Below, in pieces: positions 16,333-25,901 of a stretch of 64,000 nucleotides of DNA (its first letter is position 1; the number at the start of each line of letters is the position of its first letter). A program made the position numbers and the translations under genes. Location of the stretch: the NCBI GenBank assembly GCA_050049775.1, contig JASFVP010000007.1, positions 27,009-91,008 of the forward strand, read 5' to 3'. The notes below the pieces were generated by a model that worked only from the letters and a program-made list of their open reading frames with translations, was not told the DNA's origin and searched no databases. The DNA is from JABDQZ01 sp050049775 (GTDB lineage: Bacteria > Pseudomonadota > Gammaproteobacteria > Chromatiales > Chromatiaceae).

Positions 16333-17832
16333 ATGGTAGCCATGAGTAGCGCCTTCAAACTGTTCCGCATCCGCGGCGGCGTGCATCCCGACGATCGCAA
16401 GGCGTTCAGCGCCGAGCAGCAAATCGAAAACCTGCCGATGCCGCCGCTGTTGCACATTCCCTTGCAACAGCACATTGGCGCACCGGCCGCACCTCTGGTG
16501 AGACGCGGTGAACAGGTTCGCAAGGGCCAGTTGCTGGCGCGCAGCCAGGGCGCGATTTCCGCACCGGTGCACGCGCCGACTTCCGGTCGCATCATGGGTG
16601 TCGGCAGTTATCCGGCGCATCACGCTTCGGGTTTGTCGGTACGCACCATCACGCTCAAACCGGATGACAAGGACGAATGGCTCGACGACATCGAACCGGT
16701 GGCCGATCCGTTCCTGCTGTCGCCCGATGACATCGCCCAACGTGTCGCCGACGCCGGCATCGTTGGCATGGGTGGTGCGACCTTTCCGTCGGCCGTCAAA
16801 CTGAACCTGCGCAAACGCTATCAACTGCATACGCTGGTCATCAACGGCGCCGAATGCGAACCCTATTTGACCTGCGATGATCGCCTCATGCGCGAGCAAG
16901 GTGATGAAGTGTTGCAAGGCGTGTTGCTCATGGCCAGGGCGCTCGGTGTCAGCAAGGTTCTATTCGCGATTGAAAACAACAAACCGCAGGCACAGGCGGC
17001 CATGAGTGCTGCCGCGGCATCGCACCCGCAGGTACAGGTGGTCGGCCTGCCGACGCGTTATCCGATGGGTTCGGAAAAACATCTGGTGCAGACCTTGACC
17101 GGCAAGGAAACGCCGGCGCGTGGCCTGACCGCCGACATCGGCATCGTGGTGCACAACGTCGCCACGGCATTGGCGGTTTATGATGCCCTGTATCATGGCC
17201 GGCCACTGATCTCGCGTGTCATGACCATCTCCGGCGGCGCCATCAGCCAGCCACGCAATATTCGCGTACCTTTGGGTACGCCGTTGTCGTACCTGATCGA
17301 CTATTGCGGCGGCTTCAAACAGGAACCGGCGCAACTCATCAGTGGCGGACCGATGATGGGTCAGCCATTGCCAAGTACACGCGTGCCCGTGGTCAAGGGT
17401 AGCAATGGCCTGCTGGCATTGACCGAAAAAGAAACCCGCCAGGCTGAAGAGATGCCGTGCATCCGCTGCGCCAGCTGCGTGCAAGCCTGTCCGTGCGGAC
17501 TGGTGCCACTGGAAATGGCCGCCAACATCCGCGCCGGCGGTCTAGACGCTTCGGTCAATCTCGGCCTGCTCGATTGCATCGCCTGCGGTTCCTGTTCCTA
17601 TGTCTGTCCGTCCCACATTCCGCTGGTGCAGTTTTTCAACTATGCCAAGGGCGAACTGGCGGCACGCCAGCGCGCCCAGCACAAACAGGGTGAAACCAAA
17701 CGCCTGGCCGAAGCGCGCAGCGAACGCATGGAAGCGATCAAACGCGCCAAGCGTGAAGCCATGCTGAAACGCAAACGTGAAATGGAAGCCAAGAAGAAAC
17801 AGCAGGCGCAGGCCGGTGGAGCGGAAGCATGA
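16333..17832 (+). CDS. rnfC: Rnf complex subunit C, NADH-binding iron-sulfur protein
   Basis: Start ATG 16333 (MVAMSSAFKLFRIRGGVHP). The longer frame overlaps rnfB. 499 residues: N-terminal barrel-sandwich domain, the NADH/FMN-binding region (VGMGGATFPSAVKL, GAECEPYLTCDDRLM) as in NqrF-like Complex I 51-kDa proteins, and two [4Fe-4S] motifs, CIRCASCVQACP and CIACGSCSYVCP. The tail is a short Lys/Ala/Gln-rich helix, far shorter than in E. coli RsxC. Overlaps rnfD by 4 bp (ATGA). Confidence 0.95.
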   Translation: MVAMSSAFKLFRIRGGVHPDDRKAFSAEQQIENLPMPPLLHIPLQQHIGAPAAPLVRRGEQVRKGQLLARSQGAISAPVHAPTSGRIMGVGSYPAHHASGLSVRTITLKPDDKDEWLDDIEPVADPFLLSPDDIAQRVADAGIVGMGGATFPSAVKLNLRKRYQLHTLVINGAECEPYLTCDDRLMREQGDEVLQGVLLMARALGVSKVLFAIENNKPQAQAAMSAAAASHPQVQVVGLPTRYPMGSEKHLVQTLTGKETPARGLTADIGIVVHNVATALAVYDALYHGRPLISRVMTISGGAISQPRNIRVPLGTPLSYLIDYCGGFKQEPAQLISGGPMMGQPLPSTRVPVVKGSNGLLALTEKETRQAEEMPCIRCASCVQACPCGLVPLEMAANIRAGGLDASVNLGLLDCIACGSCSYVCPSHIPLVQFFNYAKGELAARQRAQHKQGETKRLAEARSERMEAIKRAKREAMLKRKREMEAKKKQQAQAGGAEA

Positions 17833-18917
17833 GTGAGCACAAACTGATTGCCGCGCCCTACACCCACGCCGGTGGCAGCATCAGTCGCACCATGGGGCTG
17901 GTCATGCTGGTATTGTTGCCGGCCACCGTATTTGGCCTGTATCAATTTGGCTGGCCGGCGATCTTCCTGTTTGTCACTACATTGCTGGCATCCGTTGCGA
18001 TGGAAGCGTTTTCCTTGCGCCTGGCCAACAAACCGGTGCGTCCGTTTGTCATGGACGGTTCCGCCTTGCTGACCGGCTGGCTGCTGGCCATGACTCTACC
18101 GCCGTGGGCGCCATGGTGGATTGGTGTCGTTGGTGCCTTCCTGGCGATTGTCGTCGGCAAGCAGGTGTTCGGTGGTATCGGCCAGAACCTGTTCAACCCG
18201 GCCATGGTGGCGCGTGTTGCGTTGCTGATTTCATTCCCTCTGGAAATGACCCTGTTCACCTCACCGCAGCCGCTGTTTTCCGCACAAGCGCCCGGCTTTC
18301 TCGACAGTCTGGCGATCACCTTTGGCGGCTCGACCGCGTTTGACGCCATGTCCAGCGCCACACCGTTGGGGCATTTCAAAACCGAACTCGGCCGAGGCTT
18401 GAATCTCGATCAGGCGGCCACCGACACGGCCAACCTGTGGCAAATGGTCTGGGGCCAGACGCCCGGCAGCCTCGGCGAGACTTCGGCGCTGCTGTTGCTA
18501 CCGGCCGGTTTGTGGCTGATGTACAAGCGCATCATCAGCTGGCACATACCGGTCGCCATGCTTGGCACGCTGACGCTGCTGGCCAGCCTGTTTCACCTGA
18601 TCGACCCGACACAGTACGTCGGCCCGCTGACGCACCTGATGTCGGGCGCAGCGATACTGGCGGCATTTTTCATCGCCACCGATCTGGTCACGTCACCGGT
18701 CTCAGTGCGCGGCCAGTTGCTGTTCGGCGCCGGCTGCGGCCTGTTTGTTTATGTGATCCGCACCTGGGCCGGTTATCCCGAAGGCGTGGCTTTTGCCGTC
18801 ATGCTCATGAATGCCTGCACACCTTTGATCGATCATTATTTCAAACCGCGCATCTATGGCCGCGACCGCAAGGGCGAGCCACTCAACTACGGCAGCACCG
18901 AACAGGGAGAAAGCTGA
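17829..18917 (+). CDS. rnfD: Rnf complex subunit D, FMN-binding membrane protein
   Basis: 362 residues with about ten hydrophobic helices. The covalent FMN attachment site is in MSSATPLGHF (S-x-A-T, Thr about residue 178). Typical segments: GGISRTMGLVMLVLLPA-like start (here GGSISRTMGLVMLV) and GGIGQNLFNPAMVARV. Together with RnfG it passes electrons across the membrane. Ends overlapping rnfG start. Confidence 0.95.
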   Translation: MSEHKLIAAPYTHAGGSISRTMGLVMLVLLPATVFGLYQFGWPAIFLFVTTLLASVAMEAFSLRLANKPVRPFVMDGSALLTGWLLAMTLPPWAPWWIGVVGAFLAIVVGKQVFGGIGQNLFNPAMVARVALLISFPLEMTLFTSPQPLFSAQAPGFLDSLAITFGGSTAFDAMSSATPLGHFKTELGRGLNLDQAATDTANLWQMVWGQTPGSLGETSALLLLPAGLWLMYKRIISWHIPVAMLGTLTLLASLFHLIDPTQYVGPLTHLMSGAAILAAFFIATDLVTSPVSVRGQLLFGAGCGLFVYVIRTWAGYPEGVAFAVMLMNACTPLIDHYFKPRIYGRDRKGEPLNYGSTEQGES

Positions 18918-19576
18918 TGGCGGTTGATTTAGCCAGCATCCGCGAACGCATCGGCTACCAGGCCTTGTTGCTGGGCGGCTTCTCGGCGCTGGCAACCATC
19001 CTGCTTGTGTCCGGCAATCTCGCCACCAGCGATGCGATCGAACAACGCCACAAGGAAGATCTGCAGGCTTCGTTAAGCCAGGTGCTGCCCGCAACTTATT
19101 ACGACAACGATCTGCTCAAGCAACCGTTGCAGCTCAAGGATGACCAGGGCAAGGCGCTTACCATTTACCGCGGCACGCAGGATCATCAGGTCAGTTCAAT
19201 GGCGTGGGAAATTATCGGCCAGGGTTATGCCGGTGACATTCGCCTGTTACTCGGTCTCAACAGCAATGGCGAGATTCTTGGCGTGCGCGTGTTATCGCAT
19301 GCCGAGACACCGGGCCTCGGTGACAAGATCGAAGTGGAAAAAGACGACTGGATACTCGACTTCAACGGCCTGTCGCTTGGCAACCCGCCCGTCGCGGAAT
19401 GGAAAGTCAAGAAAGACGGCGGGCGCTTTGACGCCTTCAGTGGTGCCACCATCACGCCGCGCGGCGTGGTCGGGGCGATTGAACAGGGCCTGCAGTTTTT
19501 CCAGCAGCATCGCACACAGTTGTTAAACCCGCCGGAGCTGGAAGTGGCGGCAAGTGTCCCGGAGACAAAGCCATGA
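18917..19576 (+). CDS. rnfG: Rnf complex subunit G, FMN-binding periplasmic protein
   Basis: 219 residues starting at ATG 18917 within the rnfD stop. One N-terminal membrane helix (YQALLLGGFSALATILLV) and a periplasmic FMN domain: ETPGLGDKIE, then DAFSGATITPRGVV, where the Thr of SGAT carries the phosphoester-linked FMN. The end overlaps rnfE by 4 bp. Confidence 0.94.
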   Translation: MAVDLASIRERIGYQALLLGGFSALATILLVSGNLATSDAIEQRHKEDLQASLSQVLPATYYDNDLLKQPLQLKDDQGKALTIYRGTQDHQVSSMAWEIIGQGYAGDIRLLLGLNSNGEILGVRVLSHAETPGLGDKIEVEKDDWILDFNGLSLGNPPVAEWKVKKDGGRFDAFSGATITPRGVVGAIEQGLQFFQQHRTQLLNPPELEVAASVPETKP

Positions 19577-20250
19577 GCAATGATTACCAACGCATCGTCA
19601 AGGACGGCATCTGGGACAACAACATCGTGTTCGCCCAGGCGCTCGGCCTGTGCCCGTTACTGGCAGTGACCGGCACGGCCAGCAACGGTCTTGGCATGGG
19701 ACTCGCCACTACGGCAGTCATGCTGTTTTCAGCCTTGCTGATCTCCGGCTTTCGCAACATCATCTCGCCGCAGGTGCGCATCCCGGTGTTTGTGCTGATC
19801 ATCGCCGTGCTGGTTACATTGGTGGACATGTCGATGAACGCCTGGGTGCATGACCTGCACAAGGTGCTGGGCCTGTTCATTCCGCTGATCGTCACCAACT
19901 GCGCCATCCTCGGCCGCGCCGAGTCCTTCGCCTCGCGCAACACCCTGATGCCGGCCATGCTCGACGGCCTCATGATGGGCCTCGGCTTTACCCTGGCGCT
20001 GGTGGTGCTCGGTGCCACCCGCGAAATACTCGGCAGCGGCACCCTGTTCGCCAACGCGGCGCTGCTGCTCGGTTCCTGGGCGAGGCATCTGGAACTGGTG
20101 CTGATCCCGGATTACAAAGGCTTTTTGCTCATCATCCTGCCGCCGGGCGGCTTCCTGGTCATGGGGTTTCTGCTGGCCGGCAAGCGCCTGCTCGATACCC
20201 GGCTGGCGCAACGACAGGCCGCGCTGGCGGATGCCGCTTCAACGGGTTGA
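19573..20250 (+). CDS. rnfE: Rnf complex subunit E
   Basis: 225 residues, six helices, paralogue of RnfA: DNNIVFAQALGLCPLLAVTG and PLIVTNCAILGRAESF with the two conserved Cys sharing the [2Fe-2S] centre. Longer C-terminus than RnfA, ending in a basic, Ala-rich tail. Gap of 29 bp to rnfH. Confidence 0.95.
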   Translation: MSNDYQRIVKDGIWDNNIVFAQALGLCPLLAVTGTASNGLGMGLATTAVMLFSALLISGFRNIISPQVRIPVFVLIIAVLVTLVDMSMNAWVHDLHKVLGLFIPLIVTNCAILGRAESFASRNTLMPAMLDGLMMGLGFTLALVVLGATREILGSGTLFANAALLLGSWARHLELVLIPDYKGFLLIILPPGGFLVMGFLLAGKRLLDTRLAQRQAALADAASTG

Positions 20251-20279
20251 GTTTGTAATCAGTCAAGGAGTATCTGACA

Positions 20280-20543
20280 ATGAACGTGGGTGTCGCGTAT
20301 GCCGATAAATTCAAGCAGGTGTGGCTTAAGCTGGAAGTGCCGGACGGCAGCACCGTGCGCCAGGCGATCGAGTTTTCCGGCCTGCTGAAACAGTTTCCCG
20401 ACATCGATCTCGACAACCAGAAGGTTGGCGTTTTCGGCAAGGTCACCAAACTCGATGCCAAAGTGGAGGATGGTGCGCGTGTGGAAATCTACCGCGAGAT
20501 CACCGCCGACCCGGAACTGGTGGAAAGACGCGATACCGAATGA
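20280..20543 (+). CDS. rnfH: RnfH family protein
   Basis: 87 residues, ubiquitin-like (beta-grasp) fold expected for the RnfH family: VGVAYADKFKQVWLKLEVP, GSTVRQAIEFSGLL, and the hallmark VGVFGKVTKLDAKVEDGARVEIYR. Ribosome site AAGGAG upstream. In A. vinelandii rnfH closes the rnf1 operon and is needed for full nitrogenase activity. The exact function is unclear. 59 bp separate it from modA. Confidence 0.88.
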   Translation: MNVGVAYADKFKQVWLKLEVPDGSTVRQAIEFSGLLKQFPDIDLDNQKVGVFGKVTKLDAKVEDGARVEIYREITADPELVERRDTE

Positions 20544-20602
20544 CCAGAATAGCCTCCGGTCCTCGCTGTAACCCGCCCGCAGTAACTCATACAGGAAAAT
20601 CG

Positions 20603-21391
20603 ATGATAAACCGCCACCGCAATCTGCTTTTACCAACCCTGCTGTTAATGCTTGCCTCAACAAGCCTGACAGCGGGCGAAGTGATTGTGGCAGTAGCGGC
20701 CAACTTCACCGATGCAGCCCGGCAGATCGCCACCCGATTTGAACAGGACACCGGTCACCAGGCGAAGATCAGTTACGGCTCGACTGGCAAGCTGTATGCG
20801 CAAATCGAACATGGCGCACCTTATGAAGTATTTCTCGCCGCCGATGTCAAACGGCCGCTGCGAGCAGAACAGCTAGGTTTAGCGGTGACTGGCAGTCGCT
20901 TTGTTTATGCGCGCGGTAAGCTGGTGTTGTGGGGCGTAGCAAAGGATTTGTTTCATGATGCCGAGAGCTATCTGCAACAAGGTGATTTCCAACACCTGGC
21001 CATCGCCAATCCGAAAACTGCACCTTATGGCTTTGCCGCGCATCAGGTACTGCAACAACTTGGATTGTGGCACAAGCTGCAAACCAGACTGGTGCGCGGT
21101 GATTCCATTGCGCAGACCTTCCAGTTTGTCGCCACCGGCAATGCCGAAGCCGGCTTCATCGCTTATTCGCAAGCCAAAGCCTGGCAAGGAGAACCGGGCA
21201 GTGTCTGGTTAATTCCGCAGCAGTATTACGACCCGATTGAACAAGCTGCAGTGCTATTGAACAAAGGCCAGGACAATCCGGCCGCACAGGCTTTCATGCA
21301 ATTTCTCGGCAGCGAGGCGGCACAAACCATCATCAGCGACTTCGGTTATGAAGTCAGTGCGGCGCCAAACCATCAGGACGGCAGCGGATGA
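20603..21391 (+). CDS. modA: Molybdate ABC transporter, periplasmic binding protein
   Basis: Start ATG 20603 with ACAGGAAAA upstream. Signal peptide of about 24 residues ending near LTAG. Mature protein has the ModA pattern: VAVAANFTDAARQIATRFEQ, YGSTGKLYAQIEHGAPYEVFLAAD (anion-contacting Ser and Gly), and IANPKTAPYGFAAHQVL, with a C-terminal GSEAAQTIISDFGYEV. 262 residues. Captures molybdate (or tungstate) for the ModBC permease. Co-located with rnf, as expected for a Mo nitrogenase user. Confidence 0.9.
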   Translation: MINRHRNLLLPTLLLMLASTSLTAGEVIVAVAANFTDAARQIATRFEQDTGHQAKISYGSTGKLYAQIEHGAPYEVFLAADVKRPLRAEQLGLAVTGSRFVYARGKLVLWGVAKDLFHDAESYLQQGDFQHLAIANPKTAPYGFAAHQVLQQLGLWHKLQTRLVRGDSIAQTFQFVATGNAEAGFIAYSQAKAWQGEPGSVWLIPQQYYDPIEQAAVLLNKGQDNPAAQAFMQFLGSEAAQTIISDFGYEVSAAPNHQDGSG

Positions 21392-22080
21392 TGTTGCAGG
21401 ATGTGCCGTTCGACTGGCAGCCGGTGTGGCTGACGCTGAAACTGGCCGGCGTCACGACATTCACACTGCTGATCGTCGGCACACCCATCGCCTGGTGGCT
21501 GGCGCGCACGACGGCCTGGTACAAACAACCGATTGCCGCCGTAGTGGCGCTGCCTCTGGTGTTGCCGCCAACCGTGCTGGGTTTTTACCTGCTGGTTTTG
21601 CTCAGCCCGACCGGACCGGTCGGCACGCTCACCGAATCACTCGGCATCGGCAGTCTGCCATTCACCTTCGCCGGACTCGTAGTGGCTTCGGTGATTTACT
21701 CCATGCCGTTTGTGGTGCAACCGTTACAAAACGCGTTTGAGGCGCTCGGCAACCGGCCCATCGAAGTGGCCGCCACCTTGCGCGCCTCCCCGTGGGACCG
21801 CTTTGTCAGCGTAGTCATTCCTTTGGCGCGGCCCGGCTTCCTGACGGCCGCCGTGCTGGCGTTTGCGCATACCGTTGGCGAGTTTGGCGTGGTGCTCATG
21901 ATCGGCGGCAACATCCCCGGCGAAACCAAGGTGCTGTCGGTTGCGATCTATGATCACGTCGAAACACTCGAATACGATCAGGCGCACATCCTGTCGGCCG
22001 GCATGCTGGCGTTTGCCTTTGTCGTGCTGCTGACGCTGTATCTGGTCAATCATCGCCTCAACCGGAAGCACCACCTGTGA
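21388..22080 (+). CDS. modB: Molybdate ABC transporter, permease
   Basis: 230 residues with five or six helices and the EAA loop (EALGNRPIEVAATLRASPWDRF), which contacts the ATPase. N-terminal TLKLAGVTTFTLLIVGTPIAW and the PLVLPPTVLGFYLL segment are characteristic of ModB. Overlaps modA and modC by 4 bp each, a tight operon. Confidence 0.93.
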   Translation: MMLQDVPFDWQPVWLTLKLAGVTTFTLLIVGTPIAWWLARTTAWYKQPIAAVVALPLVLPPTVLGFYLLVLLSPTGPVGTLTESLGIGSLPFTFAGLVVASVIYSMPFVVQPLQNAFEALGNRPIEVAATLRASPWDRFVSVVIPLARPGFLTAAVLAFAHTVGEFGVVLMIGGNIPGETKVLSVAIYDHVETLEYDQAHILSAGMLAFAFVVLLTLYLVNHRLNRKHHL

Positions 22081-23162
22081 GCGGCATCCAGGTCAATGTA
22101 CAAAACCGCCTCGGTGACTTTGATCTGGATGTCCGCTTCGAAGCACCGGCCAGCGGCGTGACCGCTTTGTTCGGCCGTTCAGGTTCGGGCAAGACCAGTG
22201 TGTTACGCGCCGTCGCCGGTCTGGTGCGTGCACCGCAGGCAGAAATTCGCGTGCATGGTGATGTCTGGCAGGATGGTCAGCAGTTTCTGCCGGTCCACCA
22301 ACGCCGTCTCGGTTATGTGTTTCAGGAAGCCAGCCTGTTTGCACATCTTTCGGTCCGGCAAAACCTCGAATACGGCTGGCGGCGTATTCCACGAGCGCAA
22401 CGCCAGATCCAGTTAAAAGATGTGGTGGAACTGCTCGGCATCGGCCCGTTGTTGCAGCGTACGACACAGCAGTTATCCGGCGGCGAACGCCAGCGTGTCG
22501 CCATTGCACGCGCCCTGCTCACCAGCCCGCGACTGCTGCTCATGGATGAACCTTTATCGGCACTCGATCATGCCGCCAAGCGTTCCATCCTGCCGTACCT
22601 GGAAAACCTGCACGATGAATTCGCCATACCATCGCTGTATGTTTCGCACGACCCTAATGAAGTCGCACAACTGGCCGACCAGATGATCGTGCTCGACCAT
22701 GGCAAGGTGATTGCCTCCGGCCCGGCGGCTGAACTCATGACGCGGCTCGACCTGCCATTGGCCGGTTATGATGAAGCCGCCTCGATTCTCAAGGGTACGG
22801 TTTCAACCCATGATCACACCTATCACCTCACCTGGATCTCCACAGAAAACGGTAGCGTCGCAGTACCGCGTGAGGACCTGCCGATCGGCAAGCAGGTGCG
22901 TGTGGAAATCCTCGCGCGTGACGTCAGCCTGTCACTGAAAGCACATACCGACACCAGCATCATCAATATCCTGCCGGCTGTAATCATCGATACCCGTGAA
23001 ATCAATCCGAGCCAGTTGATCGTGCGACTGCAACTTGAAGACGGCCAGACACTACTATCGCGTGTGACACGCCGCTCGGCCATGTCTCTGGGGTTGCGTG
23101 AGAATATGTTTGTGTATGCGCAGGTGAAAAGCGTGGCGTTGATGTCATTCAGCAATCAATAA
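22077..23162 (+). CDS. modC: Molybdate ABC transporter, ATPase
   Basis: 361 residues from GTG 22077. Walker A GRSGSGKTS, Q-loop VFQEASLFAHLS, signature LSGGERQRVAIARALL, Walker B LLLMDEPLSALD, and a C-terminal TOBE (molybdate/oxyanion-binding) domain from about residue 290. Length and order are normal for ModC. Last gene of the rnf-mod run. No T-rich terminator is obvious after it. Confidence 0.94.
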   Translation: MSGIQVNVQNRLGDFDLDVRFEAPASGVTALFGRSGSGKTSVLRAVAGLVRAPQAEIRVHGDVWQDGQQFLPVHQRRLGYVFQEASLFAHLSVRQNLEYGWRRIPRAQRQIQLKDVVELLGIGPLLQRTTQQLSGGERQRVAIARALLTSPRLLLMDEPLSALDHAAKRSILPYLENLHDEFAIPSLYVSHDPNEVAQLADQMIVLDHGKVIASGPAAELMTRLDLPLAGYDEAASILKGTVSTHDHTYHLTWISTENGSVAVPREDLPIGKQVRVEILARDVSLSLKAHTDTSIINILPAVIIDTREINPSQLIVRLQLEDGQTLLSRVTRRSAMSLGLRENMFVYAQVKSVALMSFSNQ

Positions 23163-23387
23163 AGGTTCCAGGAATCAGTTACATCGCGCCTGAAATACCT
23201 GTCAGAAGATTTTACAAATATTACATTCCAAAGACTTTCCCCGACACTCATCTCTTTTACTTTCAAACAGTTACGCTCCTAGGCGCTGATCTTGCATACC
23301 ATGAGTTATGTAGGGATTTATAGATATCCCGAGGCACCGACGAACCGTCGTCTGGTTTTCCAATTTGATTATGCAAAGGAAAAAACG

Positions 23388-24203
23388 ATGTCTTCCCGTA
23401 AACACATTTCATCACTTGCTGCTGGAATCCTGTGCAGCCTGTTTCTGGTATCTCTGGCTCATGCCGTGCCGTTTGGCAACAGCCTGGATAACGACCTGCG
23501 CGCCTATTATTCATTTACCGGCAATGCCAACGATGATTCCGGCAACGGTCACGACGGCACACTTTTCGGCCCTACCCTGCCAAGTCTAAGCAACGACCGC
23601 TTTGGCAGCACTGACAGTGCGTACAGCTTCGGCGGCAATGGTTATATCGGTACCGACCTGTTTGTCGGCAACGACAACTTCATTGCATTCTGGATGAAAA
23701 CCTCGACCAACAACCAGTTGATCATGGGGCCGACCGATGGCCAGTTTTACACCTGGATGTTCGGCGTCGATGCTGCCGGTGACGTCTTTTATGGTGATTA
23801 CAAAACCAACTATGGTGGACACGTCACCATCAGCGGTAACAACGTCACCGACAATGCCTGGCATCACATTGCGGTTTTTCAGGATGAAGCCACCGCCAGC
23901 CTGTTCCTGTTTCAGGACGGCGCACTGGTCGCTTCCTATACCGAAGCCGGCCTTTTCGATTCCTGGGGTGCGGGTAATGATGCCGGCTTTGGCTTTGTCA
24001 GTAACTGGACAACAGCAGATGGTGTCTATCCCGGCATTGCCACCTACTACACCGGCAGTCTTGATGACATCGGCTTCTGGGGCCGGGAGCTCACCAGTGA
24101 TGAATTGCAGCAACTTTCCGGCAGCACCGTGCCGGAACCGGCAACGCTGGCATTGCTGGGACTCGGCCTGCTCGGCATCGGCTTTGCCCGCAAAAAGCAG
24201 TAA
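23388..24203 (+). CDS. PEP-CTERM protein with LamG-like domain
   Basis: Start ATG 23388 (MSSRKHISSLAAGILC) with AAGGA upstream. A 25-residue signal peptide ending SLAHA, then a concanavalin-like LamG domain (DDSGNGHDGTLFGPTL, SAYSFGGNGYIGTD, WHHIAVFQDEA ... LFLFQDGALV) and a C-terminal sorting signal VPEPATLALLGLGLLGIGFARKKQ split as PEP motif, helix and basic tail. Exosortase cuts and anchors such proteins, so an exosortase must lie elsewhere. Likely exported to the cell surface or matrix. A GC-rich hairpin follows. Confidence 0.85.
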   Translation: MSSRKHISSLAAGILCSLFLVSLAHAVPFGNSLDNDLRAYYSFTGNANDDSGNGHDGTLFGPTLPSLSNDRFGSTDSAYSFGGNGYIGTDLFVGNDNFIAFWMKTSTNNQLIMGPTDGQFYTWMFGVDAAGDVFYGDYKTNYGGHVTISGNNVTDNAWHHIAVFQDEATASLFLFQDGALVASYTEAGLFDSWGAGNDAGFGFVSNWTTADGVYPGIATYYTGSLDDIGFWGRELTSDELQQLSGSTVPEPATLALLGLGLLGIGFARKKQ

Positions 24204-24224
24204 TACATGATAACGATACGGTGG

Positions 24225-24242
24225 CCCCGCCAAAGGGCGGGG
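24225..24242 (+). terminator. Hairpin after the PEP-CTERM gene
   Basis: CCCCGCC and GGCGGGG form a seven-base-pair stem with a short AAAG loop, 22 bp after the stop codon. No T-run follows, so the terminator is uncertain. Confidence 0.4.
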
Positions 24243-24397
24243 TCAACCGGATGTACTCCAGCAAACATACTCTGCCTCCCCGGTCACTTTCCCAATAAAC
24301 CAAAAATCGCCTGGCTGTTGTCGCTGCCATACTGCTGTATTACCCTTGGCGCATCATTTCCCGCCACAGACTCACCGGCGCCAAGTGAGGACACGCA

Positions 24398-25828
24398 ATG
24401 ACAGAAACGGAATTCAGGGAAGCGCCTGTCAGTTTCCAGACCTTCGTCGGTGACAGAGACCCGGCGCGCCTCGGAAAAGGCAAGGCGACGATTGCAGGCA
24501 CCTCCCTGGTTCTCAGCGGTCGCAAACGCAGTTTTCTCGCCTTCAGAAAAGAACAGGAAATCATCAGGATCGACGACATTTACAACGTCATCGTCAACCG
24601 ACGAGTCGTGCGTTTCAATGTCAGGCAACAAAATTACAAGAAGCCGCGCCTGCTGCTTTTTCGTAACGAAGCCACCGCCCAGGCGTTTGCCGCTCGCCTG
24701 CCACAACATAGAACAGCCGAAGCCGAACAGGCCATTCAGGATGCCGCACGCTTCCAGCAGTTCCTGCAAACAGGCCGTAAGCCTTTCGTCACATACGGCA
24801 TCATTGCCACCTGTGTACTGGCCTATATAGCCACCGCCCTGGCCGGCAACAGCTGGGTCGATATCCGCATCAACAGCCTGATCCAGTACGGCGGCAACTA
24901 TGCACCGGCCACGGCAACCGGCGAGTGGTGGCGCCTGCTGACAGCGGTCTTCCTGCATGGTGGATTGATACATATTGGCGTGAACATGGCTGTGTTGTGG
25001 GACAGCGGCCGCATCCTGGAAAAGCTCATCGGCCACGGTCGTTACCTGCTGTTGTATCTCACGGCCGGTGTTGCCGGCAGCCTCGCCAGCATTAACTGGC
25101 AACAGGATGCCGTCAGTGTCGGCGCATCCGGCGCGATCTTTGGTGTTTACGGCGCACTCACCGTCGGGTTGATGACCCACAAGGGCCTGTTGCCAAAGTC
25201 CATAACACAACGCCTGCGTACCAATGGCATCATTTTCATCGTCTATGTCCTCGCCTACGGCGCGACCAAACCGGGTATCGACAACGCTGCACATCTTGGC
25301 GGCCTGCTTGCCGGCTGCCTCATCGGCGCCTTCATGCTGGCACCGGTCACCAGACTGGCGCTGGCCTATGCCAGCCTCATCGTCGCAGTGGGCTATTCCA
25401 GCGAACGTGCCGCACTGATGGCACAGCCCTATCAGGATGAAATGGCTTACCAGACATTTTTCCAGCACTTCAAGCGGGAAGAAAACCGTCTCGACAACAA
25501 GCTGCCGCAACTGGCTGCACTGATCGAAGCCAACAAAAAACAACAGGCACTGGCTTTGCTGGAAAACGAAATCATCGACGGCTGGCGCAAGCTCGACGCC
25601 GGCATCATGCAACTCGACCGGATCGCACCGGACTCACAAAAAACGCGTAACCTGCTTGCCACAATCATCCACCTGAAACGCGAGGGCATGGAGCTCATCA
25701 GCCAGGCCATCAGGAAAGATGACGACAGCCTCATCGAGGCGGCCAATGCCAAGATCACCCAAATACATCAGCTTATTGAGAACCACACCAGGGAAGCCGA
25801 ACAACGGAAAAACAGCAACCGCAAATAA
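24398..25828 (+). CDS. Rhomboid-family intramembrane protease
   Basis: 476 residues. Hydrophobic core from about residue 128 to 330 with the rhomboid signatures: HGGLIHIGVNMAVLW, the catalytic Ser of GASGAIFGVYG (about residue 243) and the catalytic His of NAAHLGGLLAG (about residue 298). The Asn-rich HxxxN of the second helix is kept. A soluble 125-residue N-terminal part (EFREAPVSFQTFVGDRD, KRSFLAFRKEQEIIRIDDIY) resembles a PH-like or regulatory domain, and a C-terminal helical region of about 125 residues ends in a highly charged tail. Both are unusually long for bacterial rhomboids. Substrate unknown. Confidence 0.85.
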   Translation: MTETEFREAPVSFQTFVGDRDPARLGKGKATIAGTSLVLSGRKRSFLAFRKEQEIIRIDDIYNVIVNRRVVRFNVRQQNYKKPRLLLFRNEATAQAFAARLPQHRTAEAEQAIQDAARFQQFLQTGRKPFVTYGIIATCVLAYIATALAGNSWVDIRINSLIQYGGNYAPATATGEWWRLLTAVFLHGGLIHIGVNMAVLWDSGRILEKLIGHGRYLLLYLTAGVAGSLASINWQQDAVSVGASGAIFGVYGALTVGLMTHKGLLPKSITQRLRTNGIIFIVYVLAYGATKPGIDNAAHLGGLLAGCLIGAFMLAPVTRLALAYASLIVAVGYSSERAALMAQPYQDEMAYQTFFQHFKREENRLDNKLPQLAALIEANKKQQALALLENEIIDGWRKLDAGIMQLDRIAPDSQKTRNLLATIIHLKREGMELISQAIRKDDDSLIEAANAKITQIHQLIENHTREAEQRKNSNRK

Positions 25829-25901
25829 GATAAGCCAAACGGGAGCACCATCAGCAGTACCACGGAAGTGATTACCAGACAAACGACAAGGAGGACACCA
25901 C

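Noticed and set aside
24284..25612. A 442-codon minus-strand frame
   Set aside because: Antisense to the rhomboid gene. Composition looks like reversed coding sequence.
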